64,000 nucleotides of DNA from J054 sp965221985 (GTDB lineage Bacteria > Pseudomonadota > Gammaproteobacteria > Steroidobacterales > GCA-2729495): contig OZ244928.1 of assembly GCA_965221985.1 (NCBI GenBank), positions 1,674,001 through 1,738,000 of the forward strand. Direction: 5' to 3'. The notes under the pieces are model-generated. The model searched no databases. It was not told where the DNA came from and was given only the letters and a program-made list of their open reading frames with translations. Shown here one piece after another: positions 1 to 9,240 of this stretch (within the stretch, counting starts at the first letter, position 1; each line of letters opens with the position of its first letter). Made by a program: the position numbers and the translations under genes.

Positions 1-213
1 ATTTTTGCCGGCCTTGCGCCGGCGTCTAAGCCGCGGCTGGTCGTGGTTGTCGTGATCGATGAACCCTCCGCCGGTGAGTACTACGGTGGTGTTGTTGCCG
101 CTCCCGTTTTCTCCGAGGTTGTTGACGGCGCCTTAAGGATCTTGGCGGTGCCCCCGGATAATTTCGAACCTCGCAGCAATCGCAATGGTTTGACTTTGGC
201 AGCCCGCCAATGA
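1..213 (+). CDS. ftsI: Peptidoglycan D,D-transpeptidase FtsI (PBP3), C-terminal fragment
   Basis: This open frame enters from the window edge and ends at TGA 211-213, giving the last 70 residues of a protein. The visible part reads like the end of a penicillin-binding transpeptidase domain: a hydrophobic strand (LVVVVVIDEP), then GEYYGG and a V-A-PVFSE segment typical of class B PBPs. FtsI cross-links septal peptidoglycan in the periplasm. Its stop overlaps the murE start by ATGA, the usual ftsI-murE arrangement in the dcw cluster, which supports the call. The catalytic serine motif lies outside the window, so the assignment rests on the C-terminal motif and context. Confidence 0.88.
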   Translation: MFAGLAPASKPRLVVVVVIDEPSAGEYYGGVVAAPVFSEVVDGALRILAVPPDNFEPRSNRNGLTLAARQ

Positions 214-1715
214 TTTCTAGTCATCATAACCGGCAGCTGCAGCACTTGTTTCAGGGCTTAGCGCCAAATATTCCGAGTCTGGTAGTCGATGACATCAGCG
301 ACAGCAGCAGCCGGGTCGTCGCCGGCGGATTATTCTTGGCCTGTACGGGTGGCCGGCGACATGGGCTTAGTTTCTTAAGAGATGCTTTGTCCGCCGGTGC
401 CAGGGCGGTCGCTTGGGAGCCGACGTCTGGTCAGGCTAATCCGGAGCTGCCTGCCGGCATTCCCGGGCTGGCGGTGCCAAATTTGAGACGACACTTGGGC
501 CTGATTGCGGACCGGTTTTTCGGTGAGCCTTCCGCGGCCTTATCCGTGACGGGCGTGACCGGGACCAACGGCAAGACGACGAGCGCGTATTTGGCTGCCC
601 AGGCCTTGGGGGCGGTGGCCGGGTCCGCGGGCTATATGGGAACTTTGGGCTATGGTCTGCCCGGGGATTTGCAGCCAAGTTGTTTGACGACGCCGTCTTG
701 CATAGAAACCCATCGGCGCTTGCGGCATTTGGTGGACGCTGGCGCAAAGCATGCCGTCATTGAAGTTTCGTCCCACGGTTTGGACCAAGGCCGTGTTGAT
801 AATCTCCGCTTTCAGGTCGCCGCGCTAACGAATCTGAGTCGCGACCACCTTGACTACCACGGTGACATGGCGAGCTATGCCGCCGCGAAGAGTCGCTTGT
901 TTTTTGACCATGCGCCCCATACCGCCGTTGTTAACGTCGGCGATCAATGGGGCAAAGGATTGGCGGGACAGCTTCGCGAAACCATGGAAGTCGTGACCGT
1001 TGCGCTGGTCAGCCATGATCATTCCAGTTTGCCCAAGGCGCGCCTTTTGGGTCGACTGACAGTTGCCCAACGTGCTGGTTTAGGGATTCAGCTCAGCGGT
1101 GACTTCGGCGAGACACTGTTGCGCAGTGCTCTGTGGGGAGCCTTCAATGCTGAGAACCTAGTCGTCGCTTTGGGGATTTTGCTGGCCCACGGGCTAGAAC
1201 TCGGTCAGGCCGCCGACGCCTTAACTGAAACTGCCGCGCCACCGGGTCGCATGCAGCGCATTGCACCGAACTCGGCGGGCCCGGAAGTGATTGTCGATTT
1301 TGCGCATACACCTGATGCTCTAGACAAAGCATTGCGCGCGGTCCGCGCGCATACCGACGGGCAACTATGGTGTGTGTTTGGTTGTGGCGGCGATCGCGAT
1401 CAAGGCAAGCGGCCTGCCATGGGGAAGGTGGCGGCTGCTCTAGCCGATCATGTCTTGATCACGACCGACAACCCTCGCCATGAGGATCCCCGCAAGATCG
1501 CCGCGGAAATTATTGCGGGCCTGGGCCCTAATAAGTCGGTCGAAGAAGTGGCGGATCGGCGCGCTGCAATAAAACGGGCGATACAAGCGGCACGCGCAGC
1601 GGATGTGGTGCTAATCGCCGGCAAGGGCCATGAGACAAGCCAGCAGCTTGGCGACCGAGTACTCCGTTTTTCCGACGCGGATGTTGCCACCGAGTTCTTG
1701 AGTGGGACTTCATGA
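210..1715 (+). CDS. murE: UDP-MurNAc-L-Ala-D-Glu--meso-diaminopimelate ligase MurE
   Basis: Cytoplasmic Mur ligase that adds the third amino acid to UDP-MurNAc-dipeptide using ATP. The 501-residue length is normal. The P-loop GTNGKTT is at about residues 118-124. The DNPR motif at about 420-423 is the signature associated with meso-diaminopimelate rather than lysine specificity, so a DAP-type wall is predicted. The start ATG overlaps the ftsI stop and the 3' end overlaps the murF start by ATGA, so translation is probably coupled along the operon. Confidence 0.97.
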   Translation: MISSHHNRQLQHLFQGLAPNIPSLVVDDISDSSSRVVAGGLFLACTGGRRHGLSFLRDALSAGARAVAWEPTSGQANPELPAGIPGLAVPNLRRHLGLIADRFFGEPSAALSVTGVTGTNGKTTSAYLAAQALGAVAGSAGYMGTLGYGLPGDLQPSCLTTPSCIETHRRLRHLVDAGAKHAVIEVSSHGLDQGRVDNLRFQVAALTNLSRDHLDYHGDMASYAAAKSRLFFDHAPHTAVVNVGDQWGKGLAGQLRETMEVVTVALVSHDHSSLPKARLLGRLTVAQRAGLGIQLSGDFGETLLRSALWGAFNAENLVVALGILLAHGLELGQAADALTETAAPPGRMQRIAPNSAGPEVIVDFAHTPDALDKALRAVRAHTDGQLWCVFGCGGDRDQGKRPAMGKVAAALADHVLITTDNPRHEDPRKIAAEIIAGLGPNKSVEEVADRRAAIKRAIQAARAADVVLIAGKGHETSQQLGDRVLRFSDADVATEFLSGTS

Positions 1716-3088
1716 GCATGGGTAGTTTATCCATGGTTGCGGAGTCCGTCGGTGGCCGGTTAATGGGGCCCGACCGCGAGTTTGATGCCGTTAGCACCGA
1801 TACTCGGACCCTCCAAGCAGGCCAATTGTTTTTCGCTTTGCGGGGCGAGCGCTTCAATGCCGCTGAATTTGTGGAACAAGCGGCATGTAAGGGCGCTGCG
1901 GGTGCGGTGGTTGAGCAGCCGGCAGCCGCTTCCATCAGTCAGGTGGAAGTTAACGATACTCGCCTTGCCTTGGGTGACTTGGCACGTAGTTGGCGCAAAA
2001 AATTTGACCTACCGGTAGTTGCTGTTACCGGCAGCAACGGCAAGACCACGGTTAAAGAAATGATTGCGGCCATACTCGCGGCCAGGGAAGGTCAGGCCGA
2101 TGCTGTGCTAGCCACGCGCGGCAATTACAACAATGATATTGGTTTGCCCTTGACGGTTCTCAAGCTGCGCGCAAATCAGGCCTTCGCCATTTTTGAACTC
2201 GGGGCGAACGCGCCTGGCGAAATCGGCTATTTGGCCAACATCGCCGCCGCTGAGATTGCTCTTGTTAACAATGCGGGACCGGCGCACCTAGAAGGCTTTG
2301 GCGATGTGGCTGGCGTGGCTCGAGCAAAAGGGGAACTGTTTTCGGCGCTGCGGCTTGGCGGCATCGCGGTCATCAATCGGGACGATGATTATTATGACTA
2401 TTGGCGCGGACTTTGCGCGGGCCGTCAAGTCTTTACTTTTGGCATGAGTGACGAAGCCGACTATCAAGCTTCGGATATTCAAAGCTTGGCGGACCCGAAT
2501 TGCGCCGGTGTAAGTTTTAGTTTGCGGTCACCCCAGGGGCGATTCCCCATTCGCTTAGCCATGGCGGGTGAACACAATGTTCGTAATGCACTGGCGGCCA
2601 TCGCCGCAAGCGTGGCCGCGGGGGCTGATATGGCGGACGTGAGCCGGGGCTTATCGTCTGTGAGTAACGTCACCGGCCGCTTGCGCAGCGTTGCCACAAG
2701 TTCCGGTGCCGTCTTGTACGACGATACTTATAACGCAAATCCGGCCTCGGTCCACGCGGCCTTGCAATTCTTAGTGGCCCAAGCGGGGGAGACTTGGTTT
2801 GTCTTTGGTGACATGGGCGAATTGGGCGCGAACGCTGCGGCCTTGCATGCTGATGTGGGCGAGCAGGCGCGGCGACTCGGTGTTGATCACTTTCTATGTG
2901 TCGGTCCGCAGAGTAAGGCGGCCGCGCGCAGTTTCGGTACTGCTGCGGAACACTATTCAGACTACCAATTGCTGGCGGCGGCGGTGGAGGCTCGTCTGCA
3001 GTCAGGCCAAGTTTGGTTGGTAAAAGCCTCGCGCTACATGGGCCTGGAAAAATTAGTGCGGCGGCTGGCAGCCGTCCCGTCGAGCTAA
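1712..3088 (+). CDS. murF: UDP-MurNAc-tripeptide--D-alanyl-D-alanine ligase MurF
   Basis: Adds the D-Ala-D-Ala dipeptide to UDP-MurNAc-tripeptide, the last cytoplasmic step before MraY. It has 458 residues, an N-terminal uridine-binding domain, the P-loop GSNGKTT at about 107-113, the Mur ligase motif YNNDIGLPLT at about 143-152, and a C-terminal domain containing DDTYNANPAS. It overlaps murE by four bases and is followed after six bases by mraY. The D-Ala-D-Ala it uses comes from Ddl, encoded further down the same cluster. Confidence 0.97.
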   Translation: MSMGSLSMVAESVGGRLMGPDREFDAVSTDTRTLQAGQLFFALRGERFNAAEFVEQAACKGAAGAVVEQPAAASISQVEVNDTRLALGDLARSWRKKFDLPVVAVTGSNGKTTVKEMIAAILAAREGQADAVLATRGNYNNDIGLPLTVLKLRANQAFAIFELGANAPGEIGYLANIAAAEIALVNNAGPAHLEGFGDVAGVARAKGELFSALRLGGIAVINRDDDYYDYWRGLCAGRQVFTFGMSDEADYQASDIQSLADPNCAGVSFSLRSPQGRFPIRLAMAGEHNVRNALAAIAASVAAGADMADVSRGLSSVSNVTGRLRSVATSSGAVLYDDTYNANPASVHAALQFLVAQAGETWFVFGDMGELGANAAALHADVGEQARRLGVDHFLCVGPQSKAAARSFGTAAEHYSDYQLLAAAVEARLQSGQVWLVKASRYMGLEKLVRRLAAVPSS

Positions 3089-3094
3089 TTCACG

Positions 3095-4177
3095 ATGCTG
3101 TTATATCTCACAGACTATTTGACGCGTTTTGTTAGCGGCTTCAATGTATTCAACTACATCACCATGCGCGCCATCTTGGGCGCCCTGACAGCGCTGGTGA
3201 TTTCCCTAGTCTGTGGCCCCATCATGATTCGTCGTCTGACCGCCGGCCAAATTGGGCAAACGGTTCGCGACGATGGGCCGCCCACACATTTGCTAAAAAC
3301 GGGCACGCCGACCATGGGCGGCTCCTTGATTTTAGTGGCCATCATTGCCAGCACATTGTTGTGGGCTGATTTGAGTAATGTCTATGTGTGGATCGTGGTC
3401 GCGGTTACCCTGGCTTTCGGTTTGATTGGCTTCATCGATGATTACCGAAAACTGATTCTCAAAGATCCGGCGGGCTTGTCGGCACGGGCAAAGTTGGTCT
3501 CGCAATCGGTGGTCGCCGTGGCGGCCGCTCTAGCGCTTTATCGTCTTGCCGCGAACGGCGGCGATACCTCGTTGCTTATTCCGTTTTTTAAGGACTTGTT
3601 GATTCCCTTGGGCATTTTCTTCGTCCCCTTCGCTTACCTGGTGATCGTTGGCAGTAGTAACGCGGTCAATCTGACGGACGGATTGGATGGCTTGGCCATC
3701 ATGCCCGCTGTCTTGGTCGGCGGAGCGCTAGGCATATTCGGCTATGCCGCCGGAAACGCTATTTATTCGGAGTACTTGGACATTCCCTATATCGCGGGTG
3801 CGGGCGAAATGTTGGTGTTCTGCGCTGCCATGTCCGGCGCCGGCCTCGGGTTCTTGTGGTTTAACACCTATCCAGCCCAGGTGTTCATGGGCGATATCGG
3901 CGCGCTGGCATTGGGAGCGGCTTTGGGCACGGTGGCGATTGTGGTTCGCCAGGAATTGATATTGGCGATCATGGGTGGCTTGTTCGTCATAGAAACGCTG
4001 TCGGTGATTATCCAGGTGGCTTCATTTCGTTTTACCGGGCGCCGGGTGTTTCGCATGGCGCCGCTTCATCATCACTATGAGCTTAAGGGCTGGGCAGAGC
4101 CCAAGGTCATTGTTCGATTTTGGATTATCACCGTGATCCTGGTTTTGGTCGGGCTTTCGAGCTTGAAATTACGTTGA
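3095..4177 (+). CDS. mraY: Phospho-MurNAc-pentapeptide transferase MraY
   Basis: Integral inner-membrane enzyme that transfers phospho-MurNAc-pentapeptide to undecaprenyl phosphate, forming lipid I. The 360-residue sequence is the family length with about ten hydrophobic segments. Visible motifs are the FIDDYRK loop, the substrate-binding NLTDGLDGLA and the cytoplasmic APLHHHYE motif near the C-terminus. The stop codon overlaps the chosen murD start. Confidence 0.98.
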   Translation: MLLYLTDYLTRFVSGFNVFNYITMRAILGALTALVISLVCGPIMIRRLTAGQIGQTVRDDGPPTHLLKTGTPTMGGSLILVAIIASTLLWADLSNVYVWIVVAVTLAFGLIGFIDDYRKLILKDPAGLSARAKLVSQSVVAVAAALALYRLAANGGDTSLLIPFFKDLLIPLGIFFVPFAYLVIVGSSNAVNLTDGLDGLAIMPAVLVGGALGIFGYAAGNAIYSEYLDIPYIAGAGEMLVFCAAMSGAGLGFLWFNTYPAQVFMGDIGALALGAALGTVAIVVRQELILAIMGGLFVIETLSVIIQVASFRFTGRRVFRMAPLHHHYELKGWAEPKVIVRFWIITVILVLVGLSSLKLR

Positions 4178-5556
4178 TGTCGGCCGTTATGATTCCACAA
4201 GATCCTCGCGCCGACGGCAGCACCCATGAGCCGCTAAAGCCCCGCGTCCTGGTTTTGGGTATGGGTGCCACGGGCGCGTCTTGCGCTCGGTATTTTGCCA
4301 CTCGCGGCGTCGACCTGATGTTTGTCGATACGCGGCCGAATCCGCCCGCGCGGGCCGAGATAGAAGCCGCAATGCCGCGCGCCAGTTGCATGACGGGTGA
4401 AAACTTGCCCGAGCTGCCGCGCACCGTCGAGTGCGTGGTTTTATCACCAGGAGTTTCCTTAGACCTGCCTTTGCTCGCCACGGCGCGAGCACGAGGTTTA
4501 GAAATTCACAGCGACATAGATTTATTTATTCGTGAGGTTCACGCGCCAGTTATTGGCATCACCGGTTCCAATGGTAAGAGTACCGTCACGGCCATGTTGG
4601 CAGCGGCCCTGAAGGCGGCCGGATGGCGGGCGCCGGCAGGCGGCAACTTGGGCACGCCGGCTCTGGATTTGCTCGATCCCAACGCCGACGCTTACGTCTT
4701 AGAGTTATCGAGTTTCCAATTAGAGCGCAGTCAGAAATTGCCTTTGGAAGTTGCGGCGATACTCAATATATCGCCGGATCACTTGGATGTGCACGAAGGA
4801 TTCTCTGCCTATGCGCAAGCCAAGGCGCGCATCTATGCCTGTTGCCGTCACGCCGTCGTCAACAGAGATGTGCCCGGCTTGCAAGAGTTTCTATCGTCCA
4901 AGGCCGCGGTGACGGGTTTCACCCTGAATAAGCCGCGCAGCGATGATTTCGGCATTCGCGAATTTGACGGCCGGGACTACCTGGCCTGCGGTCGTGCGCC
5001 CTTGCTGCCGGTAGCTGATGTCTCGGTGGCTGGCCGGCACAATCTGGCGAATGCTCTCGCGGCCTTGGCCTGTGGCGCGGCGGCCGGCGCTGACTTGCGC
5101 GCCATGGTGCAAGGACTGAGAACGTTCAAGGGCCTACCGCATCGCATGGAAATCGTTTCCCGAGCGCACGGCATTCAGTGGATCAATGATTCCAAAGCCA
5201 CCAACGTTGCGGCGGCGGTGGCCAGTATCGAGGGAACCGACGGTCCGCTGGTACTGATTGCGGGTGGTGATGCGAAGGGTGCTTCCTTTGAGCAACTCGC
5301 CGACAGTCTGCGCGATCGTCGCTGTCTTGTGCTAATCATGGGGAAAGACAGTGAACGCATGGCCGCTGCCCTGCGCGATATTTGTCCTTGTGAAACCGTG
5401 GCGAACATGCTGGCGGCGGTGCAGACTGCCCGCGACGCGGCCGGACCGGGATGGACGGTTTTGCTAGCGCCCGCGGCGGCTAGCCTGGACATGTATCCCA
5501 GCTTTGCGGCTCGCGGTGAAGACTTCGCGGCAGCCGTGGAGGCTTTGCCGGCATGA
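4177..5556 (+). CDS. murD: UDP-MurNAc-L-alanine--D-glutamate ligase MurD
   Basis: Adds D-glutamate to UDP-MurNAc-L-alanine. I chose the ATG at 4177, which overlaps the mraY stop. An upstream in-frame ATG at 4120 would lie inside mraY and add 19 residues unlike the family. The protein (459 residues) has an N-terminal Rossmann-like GMGATGAS segment, the P-loop GSNGKST at about 130-136 and the ISPDHLDVH motif. Together with MurC, E and F in the same cluster it completes the peptide stem pathway. Confidence 0.96.
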   Translation: MSAVMIPQDPRADGSTHEPLKPRVLVLGMGATGASCARYFATRGVDLMFVDTRPNPPARAEIEAAMPRASCMTGENLPELPRTVECVVLSPGVSLDLPLLATARARGLEIHSDIDLFIREVHAPVIGITGSNGKSTVTAMLAAALKAAGWRAPAGGNLGTPALDLLDPNADAYVLELSSFQLERSQKLPLEVAAILNISPDHLDVHEGFSAYAQAKARIYACCRHAVVNRDVPGLQEFLSSKAAVTGFTLNKPRSDDFGIREFDGRDYLACGRAPLLPVADVSVAGRHNLANALAALACGAAAGADLRAMVQGLRTFKGLPHRMEIVSRAHGIQWINDSKATNVAAAVASIEGTDGPLVLIAGGDAKGASFEQLADSLRDRRCLVLIMGKDSERMAAALRDICPCETVANMLAAVQTARDAAGPGWTVLLAPAAASLDMYPSFAARGEDFAAAVEALPA

Positions 5557-6728
5557 CGTCCGTTCGCTCCAATAGCTCGGCGACGCCATTTCGCGGCGAT
5601 CTTGTGCTCTGGTTGGTCACAGCGGCCTTGCTGGGTGGTGGTTTGGTCATGCTGACCTCGGCTTCCATTTCCTTGGCCGAGCGCAACACCGGCAATCCAT
5701 TTTTTTATTTCGAGCGCCAATTGGTCGCAGCCTTGATCGGCATTCTGGCTGCTTATGCAATGCTGCGAATTCCAACAAGGATATGGGAACAAGTCGGTGC
5801 CATGTTGGCGGCATTGGCGCTGGTCTTGCTGGCCATGGTCTTAGTTCCCGGTTTGGGCCATACGGTCAATGGCAGCACAAGATGGCTGCGGCTTGCCGGC
5901 GTGGCCATTCAAGTGGCTGAACCCGCGCGGCTGTTGTTACTGATATATCTCGCAGCTTACGCCGTTCGCCACGCCGAAGACTTGCGCAGCGGATTGCTGG
6001 GCTTTTGTAAACCCATGATCGTGGTCGTGGTTGCCAGTGGCCTGCTGCTGATGCAGCCGGACTTCGGATCCGCAGTTGTGCTCCTGGCGATTTGCCTGGC
6101 GGTGTTGTTCGCGGCGGGTGCACGGCTGCGGGATTTTCTTTTGTTCACGCTCGCGGTTGCCGCCGTGGCGACATTCGTTGCTGTGACTTCGCCGTATCGA
6201 TTGGCCCGCATCACCGGGTTTATGGATCCCTGGGCGGACCCCTATGGGTCAGGTTTTCAGCTCATTCAATCGCTCATCGCCATCGGCAGCGGTGAGTGGT
6301 TCGGCGCGGGTTTGGGTAGCAGCATGCAAAAGCTGTTCTATTTACCCGAAGCGCACACGGACTTCGTGTTCGCAGTGATTGCTGAGGAATTTGGACTGCT
6401 TGGCAGTGTTGTCATGGTCTTGCTATTCGTTTTGTTGGTTTGGCGAGCACTGGCCATTGCCTTGGAAAGTGCGAGGCAGGGTCGTTTGTTCCAAGCTAAT
6501 TTCGCGTTTGGCTTCGCGGTGTGGCAAGGCGTTCAAGCCTTCATCAACATCGGTGTGAACATGGGCATCTTGCCGACTAAAGGTTTGACTTTGCCCCTGG
6601 TCAGCTACGGACGAAGCAGTCTGATCATTACGCTCATGGCTATTGGTTTGCTCCTGCGAATCGATGCTGAAAATCGGCAGCCCGCGGCGCGTCCGCGCGG
6701 ACGTCGGCGCGCCGGAGGCGTGGCTTGA
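5553..6728 (+). CDS. ftsW: Septal peptidoglycan glycosyltransferase FtsW (SEDS family)
   Basis: Polytopic SEDS protein that polymerises septal glycan together with FtsI. It has 391 residues and about ten membrane segments after a short cytoplasmic N-terminus. The conserved HTDFVFAVIAEE loop near residue 269 and the late GLTLPLVSYG segment are clear family signatures. The Arg-rich tail (RPRGRRR) is cytoplasmic. It is overlapped at both ends by murD and murG. RodA is an alternative SEDS member, but position between murD and murG identifies FtsW. Confidence 0.97.
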   Translation: MTSVRSNSSATPFRGDLVLWLVTAALLGGGLVMLTSASISLAERNTGNPFFYFERQLVAALIGILAAYAMLRIPTRIWEQVGAMLAALALVLLAMVLVPGLGHTVNGSTRWLRLAGVAIQVAEPARLLLLIYLAAYAVRHAEDLRSGLLGFCKPMIVVVVASGLLLMQPDFGSAVVLLAICLAVLFAAGARLRDFLLFTLAVAAVATFVAVTSPYRLARITGFMDPWADPYGSGFQLIQSLIAIGSGEWFGAGLGSSMQKLFYLPEAHTDFVFAVIAEEFGLLGSVVMVLLFVLLVWRALAIALESARQGRLFQANFAFGFAVWQGVQAFINIGVNMGILPTKGLTLPLVSYGRSSLIITLMAIGLLLRIDAENRQPAARPRGRRRAGGVA

Positions 6729-7819
6729 TGACCGCGCCTATCTTGATCATGGCCGGCGGCACCGGGGGCCACGTTTTTCCAGCCTTGGCCGTGGCCAGGA
6801 TCCTGCGGTATAGGGAAGAACAGGTGGTGTGGCTCGGTACGCGCCGGGGTATCGAAGCAGAGCTAGTACCCGCGGCCGATTTTGAACTGGAGTGCATTCG
6901 CGTGGGCGGGCTGCGCCGCAAGGGTGTCTTGGGCTGGTTGCTGGCCCCGGCGCGCTTGGCTGTCGCCATTGTTGATGCCTGGCGCGTCTTGCGCCGCGTA
7001 AAGCCGCGCGTGGTGCTGGGCATGGGCGGATTTGCCTCGGGCCCGGGTGGACTCGTGGCTGGCTTGATGAAGTGTCCGCTGGTGATCCATGAACAAAATT
7101 CAATTGCAGGTTTAACCAATCGTCTTCTGGCTGGTATGGCCCGGGAAGTGCTGACGGCCTTCCCGGGCAGTTTTTCCAGTCGGGTGAAGACGCGGGAAGT
7201 GGGTAATCCTGTGCGGGACGAGATAACGCAGCTGCCAGAACCAGCAGTGCGCTGGTCTGAGCGTAGCGGACCAGTCCGCTTGTTAGTACTCGGTGGCAGT
7301 CAAGGGGCTTTGGTCTTGAACGAGATGGTCGCCGAAGCGGTGGCCTTGCTGGCGGCCGATGAGCGCCCGGCGATACGCCATCAAGCGGGGCGGGCGACCC
7401 TAGAAGGGGCACGCGATGCCTACGAGTTTGCGCGCATACCGGCGGAGGTCGATGCGTTTATCGATGATATGGCGGCCGCCTATGCCTGGGCCGATCTGGT
7501 CTTGTGTCGCGCCGGCGCCTTGACTGTTGCTGAGCTTTCCAGCGCTGGTGTTGGTGCGATTCTTGTGCCTTACCCTTCTGCCGTGGACGACCACCAAACC
7601 AAGAATGGCGAACTGCTAGTCAACGCCGATGCGGCTGTCTTGCTGCAACAAGGGGATCTGACGCCCGCTTACCTAGCCGCCGAATTGCGGACCTGGACGC
7701 GTAGTCGCGCCCTGTGCCTACAGCGTGCGGAGCGCGCTAGATCTCTAGCACAGCCCAGGGCGGCCGAAGTTGTCGCCGATGTGCTGCTGTCTCACGCGCT
7801 TGAAGAGGTGATGGCATGA
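6725..7819 (+). CDS. murG: UDP-GlcNAc:lipid I GlcNAc transferase MurG
   Basis: Membrane-associated GT-B glycosyltransferase that converts lipid I to lipid II. It has 364 residues. The N-terminal glycine-rich loop AGGTGGHVFPALA (about residues 10-22), HEQNSIAG for acceptor contact, GGSQGA and the UDP-GlcNAc-binding PYPSAVDDHQ region are all present. It overlaps ftsW and murC by four bases each. Confidence 0.97.
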   Translation: MMTAPILIMAGGTGGHVFPALAVARILRYREEQVVWLGTRRGIEAELVPAADFELECIRVGGLRRKGVLGWLLAPARLAVAIVDAWRVLRRVKPRVVLGMGGFASGPGGLVAGLMKCPLVIHEQNSIAGLTNRLLAGMAREVLTAFPGSFSSRVKTREVGNPVRDEITQLPEPAVRWSERSGPVRLLVLGGSQGALVLNEMVAEAVALLAADERPAIRHQAGRATLEGARDAYEFARIPAEVDAFIDDMAAAYAWADLVLCRAGALTVAELSSAGVGAILVPYPSAVDDHQTKNGELLVNADAAVLLQQGDLTPAYLAAELRTWTRSRALCLQRAERARSLAQPRAAEVVADVLLSHALEEVMA

Positions 7820-9240
7820 AAGATCGCATGCGCAAGGTCAGCCGTATTCATCTGGTCGGCATCGGTGGTGTCGGCATGGGTGGCATTGCCGAAGTTTTGG
7901 TGAACCTTGGCTACCAAGTGCAAGGCTCTGATCTAAAAGAATCAGCCATTACCCGGCGATTGCGGGCCCTGGGTGCGAAGATTCACATCGGTCATCGCGC
8001 CGAAAATATTGGTGAGGCCGATGTCGTTGTGGTCTCTAGCGCCATCGATCCGAAGAATCCGGAAATTGCCCGGGCGCAATCGCAACGCCGGCCCGTGGTG
8101 CGCCGCGCGGAGATGTTGGGCGAACTCATGCGTTTTCGGCAGGGCATCGCGGTGTCCGGCACGCATGGCAAGACGACGACGACTAGCTTGGTGGCCAGTG
8201 TGCTAGCCGAAGCTGGCGAAGACCCCACCTTCGTTATCGGCGGACGCTTACGCAGTTCGGATACCAACGGGCGCCTCGGCGCCGGTCGCTATCTGGTGGC
8301 TGAGGCGGACGAAAGCGATGCGTCTTTTGTGCACTTGCAACCGCTCATTTCCGTGGTCACAAACATCGACGCCGATCACCTGGCCGCGTACGGCGGTGAC
8401 TTTGAACGGCTACAGCACGCGTTTGTGGAATTTCTGCACAACTTACCGTTTTACGGTTTAGCGGTGCTTTGCATAGACGATCCCGGTGTCGCAGCGATAC
8501 AGGAGAACATCAAGCGCGCGACGCTAACTTACGGTACGAATTCGCAGGCCGATGTTCGCGCCATCGATGTTGTCACCGCCGGCACGCAGACTCATTTCAA
8601 GGTGTGTTTTCCGAACCGATCAGAGCCCTTGAGTATTAGCTTGAATCTCCCAGGCCATCACAACGTGCTCAATGCCCTGGCGGCCTGTGCCATTGCTCAT
8701 GAATTGGAGCTTGATGACGAGGCGCTACAACGCGCCTTGAGCAGTTTTGAAGGGATTGATCGACGCTTGCAAGTCTTGGGTGAAGTGAACCTACCAGCGG
8801 GTAGACTGTTATGCGTGGATGACTATGCGCATCATCCAACAGAGTTAGCCGCCAGTCTGCAAGCGGCTAAAGCTGCCTGGCCCGAGCGTCGGCTGGTCGT
8901 TGTATTTCAGCCGCATCGATACAGTAGAACCCGAGACTTACTGGATGATTTCGCGGAAGTCTTGTCAGAGGCGGATCGCCTCTTCGTCTGCGAAGTTTAC
9001 GCTGCCGGCGAAGACCCGATTGCCGGCGCTGACGGCCGTGCAATTTGCCGGGCCGTCCGCACGCGCGGTCAAGTGGAACCAGTGTTCATCGCTGAGCTTG
9101 ACGATCTGGCCGAATTGCTGCGCGCGGTGGTGGCGGACGGGGACTTAGTCCTGACGCTGGGGGCCGGGAGTATCGGTGCGGCCGCGGCGGTGCTGCCCGC
9201 ACAGTTGGGCCGCGTCAGCACAGTACGGGCGGTGAAATGA
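7816..9240 (+). CDS. murC: UDP-MurNAc--L-alanine ligase MurC
   Basis: Attaches L-alanine to UDP-MurNAc, the first peptide-stem step. The N-terminal HLVGIGGVGMGGIAE segment binds the nucleotide sugar, the P-loop GTHGKTT is at about 115-121, and the C-terminal DDYAHHPTE motif is typical of MurC. The length of 474 residues is normal. ATGA overlaps with murG upstream and murB downstream keep it within the coupled operon. Confidence 0.97.
   Translation: MKDRMRKVSRIHLVGIGGVGMGGIAEVLVNLGYQVQGSDLKESAITRRLRALGAKIHIGHRAENIGEADVVVVSSAIDPKNPEIARAQSQRRPVVRRAEMLGELMRFRQGIAVSGTHGKTTTTSLVASVLAEAGEDPTFVIGGRLRSSDTNGRLGAGRYLVAEADESDASFVHLQPLISVVTNIDADHLAAYGGDFERLQHAFVEFLHNLPFYGLAVLCIDDPGVAAIQENIKRATLTYGTNSQADVRAIDVVTAGTQTHFKVCFPNRSEPLSISLNLPGHHNVLNALAACAIAHELELDDEALQRALSSFEGIDRRLQVLGEVNLPAGRLLCVDDYAHHPTELAASLQAAKAAWPERRLVVVFQPHRYSRTRDLLDDFAEVLSEADRLFVCEVYAAGEDPIAGADGRAICRAVRTRGQVEPVFIAELDDLAELLRAVVADGDLVLTLGAGSIGAAAAVLPAQLGRVSTVRAVK

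Noticed and set aside
4120..4176. Extended N-terminus of MurD
   Set aside because: The extra 19 codons lie within mraY and do not resemble MurD; the ATG overlapping the mraY stop fits the cluster pattern.
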